Source: Turritopsis dohrnii (lineage: Eukaryota; Cnidaria; Hydrozoa; Anthoathecata; Oceaniidae). Taken from it: DNA of 64,000 bases. Below the pieces are notes generated by a model. It was given only the letters and a program-made list of their open reading frames with translations, was not told the DNA's origin and searched no databases. Both the position numbers and the translations under genes were made by a program. Shown piece by piece: positions 1 through 12,059 of this stretch; the stretch's first letter is position 1, and the number at the start of each line of letters is the position of its first letter. The stretch is from positions 868,001-932,000 of the forward strand of contig BQMF02000029.1 of assembly GCA_027922465.2 (NCBI GenBank). The letters are read 5' to 3'.

Positions 1-374
1 GTTTTGAGTGCAAATAAATAACACATGAAATTTGGGTTTTTTTGGAACCATTGTTTAAACTGATATTTGATATTTGATTTCGAATCTGTCGCTAGGATAA
101 CTGACGTTTTTTCGGGTCCGCGATACAGGCGATGGGGTGACAAAAAATTTGGGTCTAACTTTTTTGGGAGGGGTCTGTGACGTCATCAAAATCTTTGAAG
201 AATGATATCTCTGTAACGGTTGATCGTAGCGGAACGATCCCATACATTTTTTTAATCAGTTTTTCGAGCTCTACAACATGGTAACACTTTCGGTTGCCAA
301 TTCCTTAATTTTATTTTTCGTGAAGTCAACGCATGCTGAACATGGGCGGCGAGCGACGCCGCCTTGGCGGCTAG
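1..374 (+). mobile_element. Helitron, 3' portion (copy A)
   Basis: The segment ends with a GC-rich hairpin (GGCGGCG, loop AGCGA, CGCCGCC; about 343-363), a short spacer and CTAG at 371-374 followed by T. That is the classic 3' terminus of a Helitron rolling-circle transposon: a hairpin about 10 nt upstream of CTRR. The same 35-base terminus recurs at 1180-1214. The 5' end lies before the window. No Rep/helicase reading frame is visible, so this is a non-autonomous copy or fragment. The boundary call is by pattern. Confidence 0.7.
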
Positions 375-1214
375 TCTATATATTAATAGCCGATCCTCCG
401 TTTGTTTGTAAGTCACGCAAAATGGTAGATTGAGTTGTGAGCGAAATTATTTCTTAATTTGTGTGCGACGTGAGTTCGAAGCAAATACATTGCAACCCCC
501 AATCGAACGTGACTTTTTTGGCTGATGAACTAATAGGAATAACGTTTTGTTTTCATCATTATTGTTAGTTTTATATTCCACGTTGACTTGGCTTTGAAAA
601 CACTACATCAACTAAATACAAAGAAACTAACTGATTAAACATTTTGGACAAAAAGCAGCAGTGGCAGAACGTGGCAGCATATGTTCGGTTTGCCACTAAC
701 TCTTGCCTGACTGTCTGAGACGGGTGAACTTTTTTTTTGAGCAATCAAAATGTTTAAAAACCGATAGGTAAAAAAAGAGTATCATATCAAAACAAAATTT
801 TTTTTTTTTTTTGCTTTTCTTTTAATAAATTAATTTCTTCTTTTAATTGTTAAGCGTTCTGATCGAACGTTTTTTTATTCTATTTATTCATTTAGCACGT
901 GCCTTTTTTCTTTCCTCCGTGTGAACTTTTTAAGAAGAGAAACCATTTCCCCCTTACGTTTGATAGCACCCATGTTAGAGCGCGTAACTTTTTTTAAAAC
1001 AAAGGTTAATAAAAAGTTGAAATTTTCTCTCTATACGTTTTGAGTGCATTGTTACACTGATAAAAGATTGGTTTTACCAGAGGTTGTGACTTCGAATCTG
1101 CTTCTGGTTGAACACAAGTTGTATGAGCCGTTTACAAGGAAATTTGACGTTCATTGATATAGTGATACAGAGCAGGTGGACATGGGCGGCGAGCGACGCC
1201 GCCTTGGCGGCTAG
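375..1214 (+). mobile_element. Helitron, complete short copy (copy B), tandem with A
   Basis: It starts directly after the CTAG of copy A with TCTATATATTAATAGCC, a typical Helitron 5' start (TC). It ends with the same hairpin plus CTAG (1211-1214) followed by T. The length is 840 bp. There are no terminal inverted repeats and no target duplication, as expected for Helitrons. It has no coding capacity and is therefore non-autonomous. Head-to-tail placement with copy A suggests insertion at the CTAG|T end of the first copy, or a rolling-circle tandem product. Confidence 0.65.
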
Positions 1215-1943
1215 TAACATCTATTTCTTTTCGCCTATTTGCATGAACTGATTACCTGGTTCTCATTCATTTACAGTTAAAAGATACAATATGTATTTAA
1301 AAAACTACAACTAATAGAAACCGTCTGCTACAATGCTATTTTAAGTTGTTCGACAGAATTGCTATTGTAATCCTTTCGGGAAAACGTTTTATTTTCAAAA
1401 AGATTAATTTTCACTTAGAGAAATTTTTCAGTAGAGATTTTCTTCGTGAAACCTTTTGAAGACCTATACTTCAATAGCATTAATAAAGATTTTGGAGGGC
1501 CGCATACACACTCTTAATGGGGCATTTGTTAAATGTTTAAATTTGGCTTCATTCTACCCATGAGAAAAACATTAGGAAGATCTTTTATTTGCATTGCATT
1601 GCATCTTCATTTTAAAAACATTCGAACACACTCTGTTCATGTATGTAAACATTCGATGTGAATTCTCTGATGCTTTGGCTGAAATCACGTTTTGGTTTTA
1701 TAAAGTTATCTTGAACTATTTGTGTTTTGTTTGTAAACATTGGAAATAAAAGATAATACATCGTTCCCTGAAATTCAAAACACACCTTCACAGCTACCAC
1801 AGAGAGAGTTAGAACTGTAAGGCAATTCCTAAAAAACAACCGATGGTATATTAAATTTACCGGAGTACGAACTCATTGTTTATTTCGGAAATGGAGAGGC
1901 AGTGTCCTCATTTTTATTAAGTTTATATGGCTGTAAGCTGAAG

Positions 1944-2591
1944 CATGGACGTATAAAAAGAGAAGGACTCACAACTCATTTCAATAGCTATTCAATTCTA
2001 TTGTTAAAATCCATTGTGTCGGCATCCCTTTCATACCAAAGCGTGTCTCGCATTTCACTGGATTTTTGTTGAGACGAACGATTATTTACGTGCCAATCCA
2101 ACGCGAAAAACTGAAATATCAGAGGAATTAAGACTCATTAGCTTTCAAAACACTTTTATTCATTGTTCAAAGCCACAGACGACGATATTTAATCGTTTTT
2201 AAAATGTCTGTGAGTTTGCTAGAAGATGTTACAAGTGAAAATAGAAGAAAATCATGGCACAGCGTCTCTGCATGTTATGAAGTTAATATTTGCGCCTCAA
2301 AAATGCCTAAGCTACACAAAACAGAGAGATAGTTTATCTATCTTTTCTGAAAGTTTCAAGTCTGAAGCTTTAGGAACTCCTAAGGAATCATACTTTTAGT
2401 TTTGGTGTTTTTCAACAGTTTTCGTGTTTATAACAAAAGGCTGCTAGTGTGGAAGCCAATGGAAACATGTATTTTTAACAGCACTTGAGGGAGTTTCAAA
2501 ACTGCTTTTGTCAAAATTTCAATAAAGCGAGACGCGCTTGTTTGAATAGATTTATAAAAGTTGTAAGTCCTTCTCTTTTTATACGTCCATG
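1944..2591. mobile_element. 648-bp MITE, copy 1
   Basis: Terminal inverted repeats begin CATGGACGTATAAAAAGAGA and end with the complement. The element is flanked by a perfect 7-bp target duplication GCTGAAG (1937-1943 and 2592-2598). A second copy of exactly the same length lies in opposite orientation at 5389-6036. The short open frame inside (62 codons at 2014-2202) is identical in both copies but resembles no transposase. CATG-type ends and a 7-bp duplication would fit the P superfamily; that assignment is an inference. Confidence 0.8.
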
Positions 2592-2639
2592 GCTGAAGCA
2601 TCTGAAAAAAATTTCATGATAATTACTTTTGTGAGAACT

Positions 2640-2850
2640 ACAAGAAAAGGTTTTCATAACCGTATAACATTTTATCGTTATGTTGTAACGTTGTATCGTT
2701 ATCGTTATCGTTACAGTAACGTTACTTTATAACAACGATATAACGTTATATCGTTATGCATAACGATATAACGTTATAAAGTAACGTTATTACTTAAAAT
2801 AATAACGTTATTATAACTATATAACGTTTTATCGTTTGTTATCAAAATCC
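2640..2850. repeat. TAACGTTA-rich palindromic AT tract
   Basis: A run of overlapping palindromes built from ATAACGTTAT and ATCGTTAT words, which can fold on itself many times over. It is a simple-sequence-like region with no coding potential, between MITE copy 1 and the LINE scrap. Confidence 0.7.
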
Positions 2851-2859
2851 CCTGGACGG

Positions 2860-3075
2860 TCACAAATATAATACTAGATATTCAAGGAATAACTACAAAA
2901 TTCCTCAAAAACGCCGTAAAGTAACAACTTTTTCCGTCGCCCATCGTGGCCCAGCCCTATGGAACAATATCTTGCAAAATGCAGAAAAGAACACTAGGTC
3001 TGTTTACCATTTCAAAAGATCTATAAAAATAAAGTTGCTTAATAGTGACATTGATTTTTCACAGTTTTTTTAGGC
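2860..3075 (+). pseudogene. LINE ORF2 C-terminal scrap
   Basis: Frame translation gives a basic stretch with the pattern usual at the C-terminus of non-LTR reverse transcriptases: TRYSRNNYKIPQKRR, then HRGPALWNNILQ, then FKRSIKIKLLNS before a stop. No reverse transcriptase core is attached, so this is the 3' end of a truncated LINE, followed by AT-rich 3' sequence. It is separate from the larger LINE that starts about 3400. The family is not resolved. Confidence 0.55.
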
Positions 3076-4400
3076 TGTTATATTTTAACAACGCCTAGCA
3101 TGCCATTTTCCCTCTATAGTTATGTTGGTATCTTTCGTTGATTTTTCATTTTCATTTTTATATTTGTTTGTTTGTTTTTTCCTTTTCATTTCACACTGTA
3201 CATACGTTTTCCTTTTGCTTGTAAATATTTCTGCCCAGATAGGTATTTTGTTTTCATGTTTTTGTATATATTATATTATTAGTAGTAGTATATTGAAAAA
3301 GTAAACTAGTTGTTACTACACGGGGCTTGATGATAAAGCACTTCTGCCTTCTGCTTGCTCCAGCCATTATATACGATTATATTTGAGATTTGTAAAGAAA
3401 AAAAAAAGAAAAAAAAAAGATGTTCTCCCATGTGATGGAATTAGCGATCACGACGTGCAATACATCATATGCAGTATCAAATATATTCGGTCTATAAAAC
3501 AATTCGTCCAACAATCTTTTGTAGCCGACGTAGATAAACTTCCTTTGAACCTAGTTTATGCCATGGAAACACCTGAAGAAAAACTGGATGTATTTAACAA
3601 TCTCTTCCTCTCATGTCTGAACCAACATGCGTCCCTCATCAAACAAAAGATTACAAGACCACCTGCACCCTGGCTGAAAGATCTGAATATCAGTGAAATG
3701 CAAGACAATGAAATCAACTTCGCAAACAAGCATATATGACACAAAATACAGCTGACTGGGAAATTTTCAGAAACATTAGAAATAAAATTAAGATGCTCAT
3801 TAAAACTGCCAAATCCAACTTCTACAAGAGAGCGCTATCATCCAAACGCCCAAAAGAAGTTTGGAATACCATCCACCGCATTCTAAATCCAAACCCTCAG
3901 CGTATTGCTGCAGATCCAAGCGTACTTAATGAGTATTTCAAAACCACTGCTAAAAGACTCTCAAATTCGCAACCGAAACCCGAACGTCTTCTACAAGACC
4001 TTCCAGTCCAAGATAACGCATTCCAAATCTCCGAAGTCAGCTACAGTGATGTTACGAAAACAATTCTTCGTAATGATTGCTCAACTGGTCCTGATCAGAT
4101 CCCTTCATACTAACTGAAGCTATGCATTGATGAAATAACAAGCCCAATATGTTACATAGTCAACTCGTCGATAAACAATTCAACATTCCCAAATCAATGG
4201 AAAATCTCTAACGGTGCCATTCCAAAAACATCCCGACCAAAGGAAGCAGATGACTACAGACCAATATCGATACTTCCGACCTTCTCCAAAGTGTATGAAA
4301 AACTAATTATGACACAAATCATTAAGCATGTCGACGATCAGCTATCAGAAAATCAATCTGGTTTTCGTAAAGGCGACTGCACTGAAACAACTTGTATTAA

Positions 4401-5163
4401 GGGCTCAGCGTACCTTTTACTCACATATGCATTGCATAACTTTTTCCGTTATTTCTTTTTACCATTACTTTAAAAAAAATATTTCGTGAATTCGTGTAGA
4501 GCAATAAATTTTCTTTCCAACGGGTGTATAAAAGGATATATTTACATAAATAATAAGGAAGAAAGTAGTCTGCGAAAACGATAAAAAATACCGACATTTG
4601 TTTGCTTCTTTGAGCTTCAACTCCCGAAGAAAAATGTTTTTTTACATATTTTTTTGTTTTTGGCGATTCCTCACAATTAGTGGAAACAAAGTGTGCCCGC
4701 GAATCTCAATTAATGGTTTTGTTCAGGAGAAAAACAGTTTTTTGGATAGTTGAAAACAATTTTGGATTTTAAGCCAATCAGGAATTTTCTTTCAAATCGC
4801 GGGCACTCTTTTCGTTAACAGGCTTTCATCTACTGCTGTGCAAAGTTTTAAAGGAAATGGGCCACTTGCTGGAAAGATGGAGCTCATAGAAGGTAGAACA
4901 CTAATAATTTTTCATCACATAAGCGACAATATGACAGCCTTTAATAAATTCACAAAGTGAGCTGCTAATTTAATTAAACGCCTTTTGAGTATATAACAGA
5001 TTGTATTAAAGGTTGTCATAACTCAGAAAGTGCCCATAACTTTCTCAAAAATCATTATTTTTCACTATAACTTTAAATGTAGTGTAATAGTAACCTAATG
5101 ATTGCATTTGCCAAAAAAAGTTTGAAAAAGCAAATTTTCACTTTTGAAACGTACGCTGAGCCC
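4401..5163. mobile_element. TTAA-flanked MITE (piggyBac- or Kolobok-type) in the LINE
   Basis: Terminal inverted repeats GGGCTCAGCGTAC and GTACGCTGAGCCC are bounded by the target duplication TTAA (4397-4400 and 5164-5167). The length is 763 bp with no transposase. It interrupts the LINE reverse transcriptase just before the ADFSKAFD box. A TTAA duplication is characteristic of the piggyBac and Kolobok superfamilies; which of the two cannot be decided from the ends alone. Confidence 0.8.
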
Positions 5164-5388
5164 TTAAAACAAAGGACGACATTATCTAAGCAATGGATCG
5201 TGGCGAAGTTACTGTAGCTGTCATGGCTGATTTCTCCAAAGCTTTCGATACTGTGGATTTTGAGATATTGATACGTAAACTTCACTCCCTGAAATTTTCA
5301 AAACAGACTATGCGTATCCTCGCAAGCTACGTCATCGTTACCAATATGTGCAAATCAACGAACTATCTTCAAACCATCTACCAATCAC

Positions 5389-6036
5389 CATGGACGTATA
5401 AAAAGAGAAGGACTTACAACTTTTATAAATCTATTCAAACAAGCGCGTCTCGCTTTATTGAAATTTTGACAAAAGCAGTTTTGAAACTCCCTCAAGTGCT
5501 GTTAAAAATACATGTTTCCATTGGCTTCCACACTAGCAGCCTTTTGTTATAAACACGAAAACTGTTGAAAAACACCAAAACTAAAAGTATGATTCCTTAG
5601 GAGTTCCTAAAGCTTCAGACTTGAAACTTTCAGAAAAGATAGATAAACTATCTCTCTGTTTTGTGTAGCTTAGGCATTTTTGAGGCGCAAATATTAACTT
5701 CATAACATGCAGAGACGCTGTGCCATGATTTTCTTCTATTTTCACTTGTAACATCTTCTAGCAAACTCACAGACATTTTAAAAACGATTAAATATCGTCG
5801 TCTGTGGCTTTGAACAATGAATAAAAGTGTTTTGAAAGCTAATGAGTCTTAATTCCTCTGATATTTCAGTTTTCCGCGTTGGATTGGCACGTAAATAATC
5901 GTTCGTCTCAACAAAAATCCAGTGAAATGCGAGACACGCTTTGGTATGAAAGGGATGCCGACACAATGGATTTTAACAATAGAATTGAATAGCTATTGAA
6001 ATGAGTTGTGAGTCCTTCTCTTTTTATACGTCCATG
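5389..6036. mobile_element. 648-bp MITE, copy 2 (inverted relative to copy 1)
   Basis: Same ends and length as 1944-2591, read in the opposite orientation. It is flanked by a perfect 7-bp duplication CAATCAC (5382-5388 and 6037-6043). It splits the LINE coding sequence between IYQSP and AITNGVPHG, so the insertion is younger than the LINE. The two copies look nearly identical over their length, which implies recent activity. Confidence 0.8.
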
Positions 6037-6296
6037 CAATCACTAATGGAGTACCACACGGTAGTATCTTAGGTCCAATGCTATTCAATATTTATGTTCA
6101 CAACATGTCTAATAAGACCTCTGCTAAATGCATTCAGTATGCAGACAACACCAGCATATACCGTCACTCTAAACCAAAACAAATTAAAGAATGTGCAAAT
6201 GCATTAAACAACGACATTGCCAAACTTCAAACATGGTCAAAAGAGACAAACCTGATGTTAAACCCGCATAAAATGAAACTATGCTGCTTTTTTTTG

Positions 6297-6578
6297 TGCA
6301 GCGATGGTGTAGTGGTTAGTACCTTTGAGTGCAACCGCTGCGTGTTCGAGTCCAGTCATGTCGTATCTCAATACACCACTCCGATGCGCTTTAAAAGCAG
6401 CGTGTCAGCCCATTAGGAGCCATAGACTGACTCCACACTGGCCTTCGGGCAAACTAGAGCAATGCCATACGTATCTCTGGCGATAAGTCAGCTAGAAGTT
6501 TCAAGTCGGCGGGCGGAGAACCAATCATTGCGGATGGAAGCCCAAGGACTAAAAACTCCCGTTACTTACTTACTTACT
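6297..6578 (+). mobile_element. tRNA-derived SINE with TTAC tail, in the LINE
   Basis: A tRNA-like head carries a pol III A box (GGTGTAGTGGTTAGTA, 6306-6321) and B box (GTTCGAGTCC, 6344-6353). A non-tRNA body follows, ending in a (TTAC)n tail near 6561-6578. It interrupts the LINE reading frame after NPHKMK; sense LINE sequence resumes at about 6580. Target duplications are not clean. Tails of short repeats indicate mobilisation by a LINE with a matching microsatellite 3' end. Confidence 0.7.
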
Positions 6579-7311
6579 TTTCTACTACACAAATGACAAA
6601 GAAACACCAGTTCGCGTATGAAACCAAATAACTAGATGGTAACATCATCGAACAAGTATCAATCTTCAAACTTTTAGGAATAATCCTAAGCAAGGACTTA
6701 AATTGGAATTCGCATGTCAACAAAGTAACATCCTCAGCAATCGCGACACATAAAACTCTGGCGATACTTACCATTTCACCTTAGAAAACAATTAGCTGAG
6801 TCACTTATCCTGAGCAAGCTTGAGTATGGCAACGCTGTATTTCATAATGCACCAAAATACCTATTTACAAATAGGTATTATAGAAATTACAAAGAGCTCA
6901 AAACGCCGCTGCCAGCTTTGTAAAGGGATCTTACTCAAGATGCTCCGAAGTTATTTCCTTGAACTGCCTGCCAATCGAAGAGCGTGTTGACCATAGCATC
7001 GTAAAATTGGCATGGAAATCAATTAATAGCCAGGACTGGCCGAAACTAATTCCAATAAAGATCAACGAGCCACAACGACCAACGAGGAATGTCAAAAGAC
7101 TAACCATCAACTGCGATAGCAAAAACCTCGCTTTGTTTGATCATGTATCCACAAAATCAACTTCACTCTGAAAACCTATGTACAGTGAACAGAAGAAATA
7201 TCAAGTATAGTCCATGTAATGCTTTGCTAGTCTATTCTATGGGGTAGAGGGGAGCGCTAAAAATCTTGGAACTGAAATATAACCTATTATTATTATTGTT
7301 ATTATTATTAA

Positions 7312-7700
7312 GAAGTTGACGATCGGACTTCTTTTCTACATTCTTTCGGCTGCCACCCTTATAAACTGCCGTAACGGTTTTAGGCAATTTTTTAAAGCGC
7401 GGCAAGCGGAAATAGGTAGAGTTTTTTTTTTTCTGGCTATTTTTTCATACCCTTTCATACTATGAAGACTTTTTTGAATACCACTCAAGATTTTTGTAGT
7501 TCCTGGATCACCACGTTATTCTTATTGTTACCACGGTAATATTATCAGCTACCACGGTAATATGATCAGCTACCACAGTAATATGACAACTCCACCACGT
7601 TAATCTTATAACTTGTATCCATTCAATACCGTTAGCTATGCTATCAGATTATCAGATTTTAAATTAACTACCGAGGTTTCAATCATTTTGAACATTTTGT
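7312..7700. other. No gene seen
   Basis: AT-rich sequence after the LINE tail. A short direct repeat of the unit TACCACGGTAATATGATCAGC occurs three to four times at about 7530-7605. Nothing else is recognisable. Confidence 0.5.
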
Positions 7701-7713
7701 AGCTCATGCAATA

Positions 7714-8055
7714 CAGTCAAACCGGAGTTCCTATTTAGCGGGCATTTTTCTTATAAATGGACTCTGAATTGCAGTCAAACTCTTATGTCTCTTAATAGCG
7801 GACACCTCCTTACAGTGGACCCTGTTTGTGTCTCCCGAATGGAAGGTTTGCCCTTTGGAAAACTTCTATATAGTGGACAGTGAAAAAAACTGTAATAAAT
7901 TGTTACTATGTAATAAGTTATTCGTAACGTTCTCTGTTACAGGAGTTTCCAAATGACAACTACTGAGGCGTTGAGAAGCCTGGATGAACTGCTCACTCAT
8001 GCGCAAAACCTAAATAACGATTCCTTATGCAAGGGTTTATCAGAGGCAATTGGCT
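7714..8055 (+). pseudogene. Degraded pogo/Tigger-like DNA transposon end
   Basis: From 7714 the text reads CAGTCAAACCGGAGTTC with TAGCGGACACCTCC repeats, the kind of terminal sequence found in pogo/Tigger elements. A short frame near 7950-8055 (TTEALRSLDELLTHAQN) resembles the C-terminal tail of Tigger transposases. No DDE core is present. A related end lies at 42783-42890. This is a weak call made from family resemblance only. Confidence 0.35.
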
Positions 8056-8059
8056 AAGT

Positions 8060-10680
8060 AGAAAAGTCTAAAATAGCTAAAACGGGTGGGTGAATTAGTT
8101 CAGATGAGGCAATCCCTTACCACCTCAATCGCAGCATCAAGAAGGATTTCGTTAATCCAGCTGCTTATTGTTTCAATCAGCGCGTGGTTTATAAGGTTTG
8201 CCATGCGTGATAAGGGGAGTTACGCTCAAGAACGTCACTTGATTCCTATGCTTCTGGTATTCTTGCCAACCTGAACACGCAGAGCAGAATTATCAATGAT
8301 TGAATGTGTGACTTGCTTGTGATAGATATATCGTTCTTCACTTTCACATCTCAAACTGTGAACAATTTAGGTTTACTTTGGCGTGTAAATGTATAAGCCT
8401 TTGAAGAACGTTTTGACAAGTGGATGATCTGAGTCTAAATACTAATTACGCACATAGCTGACATATAGCAAAAAGACAGTCGCGAATCATCCAAGGAGAA
8501 TAGAAAGTTGATTGGAAACAGATTGCTCATCAAAATTTCTGGAGATCAGGACAAAGATACCTGGGATCAGTGTCCGTTAAGTGTCTAGAGAAGTGGTCAG
8601 CTACTAAGTTTTTTCTAGGTACGTCTGCTCCGATCTGCCCTAGGTGCAATCAAGATGATACTTTTGCTATTCACTAATATCGAAAATATTTCAAAATTAC
8701 ACGAGTAAGAAACAAGTTCATTACTAAGTTAATAACGAGCGTGATCTTCATCATCTGATCAACGCGTCTCAATAAAAAAAGTCTTTTCCCAAGCAAATTC
8801 AATCGCAAAATGTTTTTACGTGGGTGACTAGTTAAGTGTGATGGTTTAAGTCTGCAATTTGTTTTGTAAGAAAGAGTCCATCATCAGTCATAATGGATAG
8901 AATGGCAGCTTGAAATCCTTATGATTATTCTCGTAACAAAATTTCCTAGGACCAGCTGCCGTGTTAAGTATGTTCTTGCAAACGTAGATTTGTGTAACAT
9001 ACGAAATTTTGCATGAATTCCTTAGAAAAACCTTCTTCTTTCAGCCAGCCACTTCACGCCTTTGAAAGTCAGTTTAATAATCGGTTAGTTGGACGGAATA
9101 GGCGGAATAGACCGCAGTGGAAGAGTTCTTTTCTCACACCAAGTCATTGAGATATATGCACATAAAAAAGAGTCAGCGGGGTAATGTTCCATTTCTTCAT
9201 ATTGGAAGATCCATTCAACGAACCCATATGTGCCAGACTTGTTTGCATTTATTTATTGTGTTTAGCAAATCAGTTGCTTGTAATGATTAGGTCAACCGGC
9301 TGCTATGAGAGCCATGACGAAGTAAATCAAACTTAGGCTAGATTCCGATATGGAGGCTCTACTGTAAAGAATTTAGAAAATTTTGTCTCACGTTACAACA
9401 ATAAATGTAGCCAATTGAGTAAAAAAGGAGCCCGACTGTTACAATGGAGTCCGTTAGTGTCAAAAAGGAGTCTGAAATTTGTGAAAAGGGAGTCCATCAA
9501 TTCAGGAATTTGCAATTCTCCAACGAGTGTTTTCATCAGTTCATGCTCGTACGACAAAAACTCATTAGCGAGTCCTTGAAAAAAATTCCTACCGTCCAGC
9601 GTATATTTTTTTCATCAAAATCTTTTCACGCAATTGGGATAAGACATCCGCTCGCTTAAAGCGATTTTCCAGCATAATGAAATCGATACCGTGTTACTTA
9701 TTGACGCTATTAAGGTATTCAACTGCTTGAACAGGGTTAGGAATATACAATAATGAAATCATGAGTTCCATATCAGCAATCAATCAATACTTATCAGAAA
9801 CCAGCAACCCTTTTGCCTTGCCATGGTACTCTTTGGGCGAAATAACGATTATTGATCAATTTAAAGAACTCTAGCTCACTGTTAAACAAGTGTGGTAAGC
9901 CAACAATGTTAGTGCTGCTAGAAAGCTACGTCCATCCTTCAATTGGTATCAAAAACTTGAAAGTTTAGGGGAAGTTACGCTTATTATGTGATATGATCCA
10001 AGTGTTGGCTTAGAGTCAGAATAATCAGTAAAAGAAACCAGTAAAATATTTGGCAAATCAGTTAAAATCACAGCGAGAGGAAAAGGACATCATGGTGGTT
10101 GTATGCCTTAAAATCGAAAAATTAAATACCAACAAAATCTTTAACCGCGAAATTTTACACTCGCAATTTTTTCCGAGGGTAAAAGCTCTAATATTTTGCT
10201 TATTTCTCGTTTTACTTCCCATTTAGGGAAATTGAATACTCAGATAAAATGTGAAAACTTAAAAATCGCGAAATTAAATACCCGCGTAGTTTTCTGCCTT
10301 TCAGTTAGGTTCTGAAGATTTTCAGTGTGAGTACTGTATTAACATTTTTGACGATTGGGTTAAACAGCTTAATAATTTATGCCAGATCAGTGATACTCAA
10401 CCTCAAGCAGCATTCATTGCATATACTTAAGGATTTAAATCAAAGTTTTCATATTTCCTCAGAATGATTGAAGATTTTCAATCGTTTTCAAATTCCTTCG
10501 ATACTTTACTAAACGACAAGTTTTTCCCCACCGGAGATGATTGTGAAATAATTCGGAATCTCCGTGATCTCCTTTCATTAAATCCATCCGAAGGAGGTGT
10601 GGCAGTGAATGTCCTAACAGTTCTATTCAACAATATAATGATTCCATGAATGTAACCAAAATTCATGTTGACGCCATTGT
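8060..10680. other. Gene-poor region with a GGAGTCC repeat cluster
   Basis: No reading frame here looks like a gene. The only structured part is 9420-9510, where four degenerate units of the form AAGGAGTCCGAnTGTnnn follow one another. They match in order a longer cluster at 27900-28070. The rest is AT-rich unique-looking sequence. Confidence 0.5.
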
Positions 10681-10682
10681 TA

Positions 10683-11182
10683 CACTGAGGAATGTAACTG
10701 AGTCAAATTTGACGATATAAAGGTAGTAATTTACAGTGCCTCTCACGACATCCTTTCCTGAGTCATAGTTACGACCTTAGCAAGTCTTTTTGACCACCTT
10801 TCGCGAGTTGAAATGACTTTTAAAACCCTGTAAATTTGACGACCATAAATAGTCGAATGACGACCTTTCTTGAGTCATATGCACCACCTAAGATGAGTCA
10901 ATTTCATTTTTTTTCGTATCACGACGGTATGCAGTTTAGAATTTTATGTCGTCTCATCACCTGTATCGTAGACCCCTATAATCGTCAATTTTCCCTTTTG
11001 GCGGCTTGTAGCGTTCGACCAGAGGCGAACTCGGAACCTCTGGTATGCCAGCCGAACAAGCTACCGTTATGCCACGTCTGCTTGTTGAAATAGTCAAAAT
11101 AACTACTTTCTGACAACGTGGGTAGTCAATGACAATTCACTACCTGAGCTTAGTCAAAATGACTCAGGTACATTTCTCAGTG
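10683..11182. mobile_element. 500-bp MITE with GAGTCA-rich ends
   Basis: Imperfect inverted ends pair CACTGAGGAATGTAACTGAG with the complement of the right end at about 11163-11182. Both ends hold repeated GAGTCA/TGACTC words. A tRNA-like sequence lies inside at 11005-11076. No target duplication is clear and there is no transposase. The superfamily is not assigned. Confidence 0.55.
11005..11076 (-). tRNA. tRNA-like pseudogene or SINE head
   Basis: Read on the minus strand, GTGGCATAACGGTAGCTTGT matches a tRNA 5' half with an A box. GAGTTCGCCTC near 11023-11034 fits a B box with a disturbed T loop. The acceptor stem does not close well, so this is probably a tRNA-derived relic carried inside the 500-bp MITE and not a working tRNA. 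Confidence 0.4.
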
Positions 11183-12059
11183 CATCCTTCTCCACATTCG
11201 TTTACCGCATGCTGACGACAATTGTCAAAAAAACCATACATCAATCGTGTGCGGTGAATAAAAAAATATTATCCATAAATTCAAAAAACGTAAAAGGTTA
11301 CATGTAATTTATTCAGCTTCGCAGTCTTCATCTTCATTATAACGAATTTACAACGACGCTTTCAAAAGTGACGATACTTGTGGAAAAGTTATTTTCCTTT
11401 TTTAATAAGATGAATTGAATGCTTTAAAAATCCGGAAAAAAACAACAATTGTGTGACGTATTAATCTACGGTATCTACATCTCCATTTTAGTGTAAGAGC
11501 CCTCGTCACATTTTTCCATGTCACTTTCCTCAGAATTTTAACTAGTTTAGGTGTCTTTGTTTTGTGGTAAGTATTAATGATCAACCAGTCTGTAAGGGGT
11601 CAGGGTTCCTACAGCTTCCACAGACCAAAAACGGAACAGGAAAAAAGACTCTTTTTCATGTCACGAGTCTCAGGCTTGAAATTTTTTTGAAAGTTAGGTA
11701 TAAATATCAAGAACAGGAAGACGCAAAATCTGACTAAACATTCGGGCTCCTTGGCCGATCTGACCCCTATATAGATACTGCCTAAAATAGGAAAATGTTT
11801 ACAAAAGATAGGTATATACATTAGGAAAACAAAAATGCAAAAACTGACCAAATTTGAAAATTTGAAAAGACCAAATTAGCAAATTTGAAAAGTGATGCAA
11901 AATCAGTATAGTTACAAAAAAAGAAACAAGAACTTGATATGATTTATAACAACTTACTCGAAGAATTAAAGCCTATTATTCAACAAACCTGTGACAAAGG
12001 TGAAAGTGCAAGGCTAACTCCAAGAGCAACACCTAGATCTTAATAAAGAAGAATTCAGA

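Larger units (their letters stand above)
3400..7311 (+). pseudogene. LINE (CR1/L2-like), broken, with three nested insertions
   Basis: Fragments in several frames form one non-LTR retrotransposon ORF2. The endonuclease C-terminus is near 3435 (GISDHDVQYI). The pre-RT and RT motifs follow: TGPDQIPS near 4095, DDYRPISILP near 4250, MADFSKAFDTVDF near 5223, and NGVPHGSILGP near 6045. The catalytic box reads YADN at about 6141, where YADD is required, so it would be inactive. The C-terminal scraps run to about 7170, and the 3' tail is an ATT/TTG microsatellite at 7274-7311. The ORF is broken by stops and frameshifts and by insertions at 4401-5163, 5389-6036 and about 6297-6578. The 5' end is truncated within the endonuclease. 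Confidence 0.85.
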
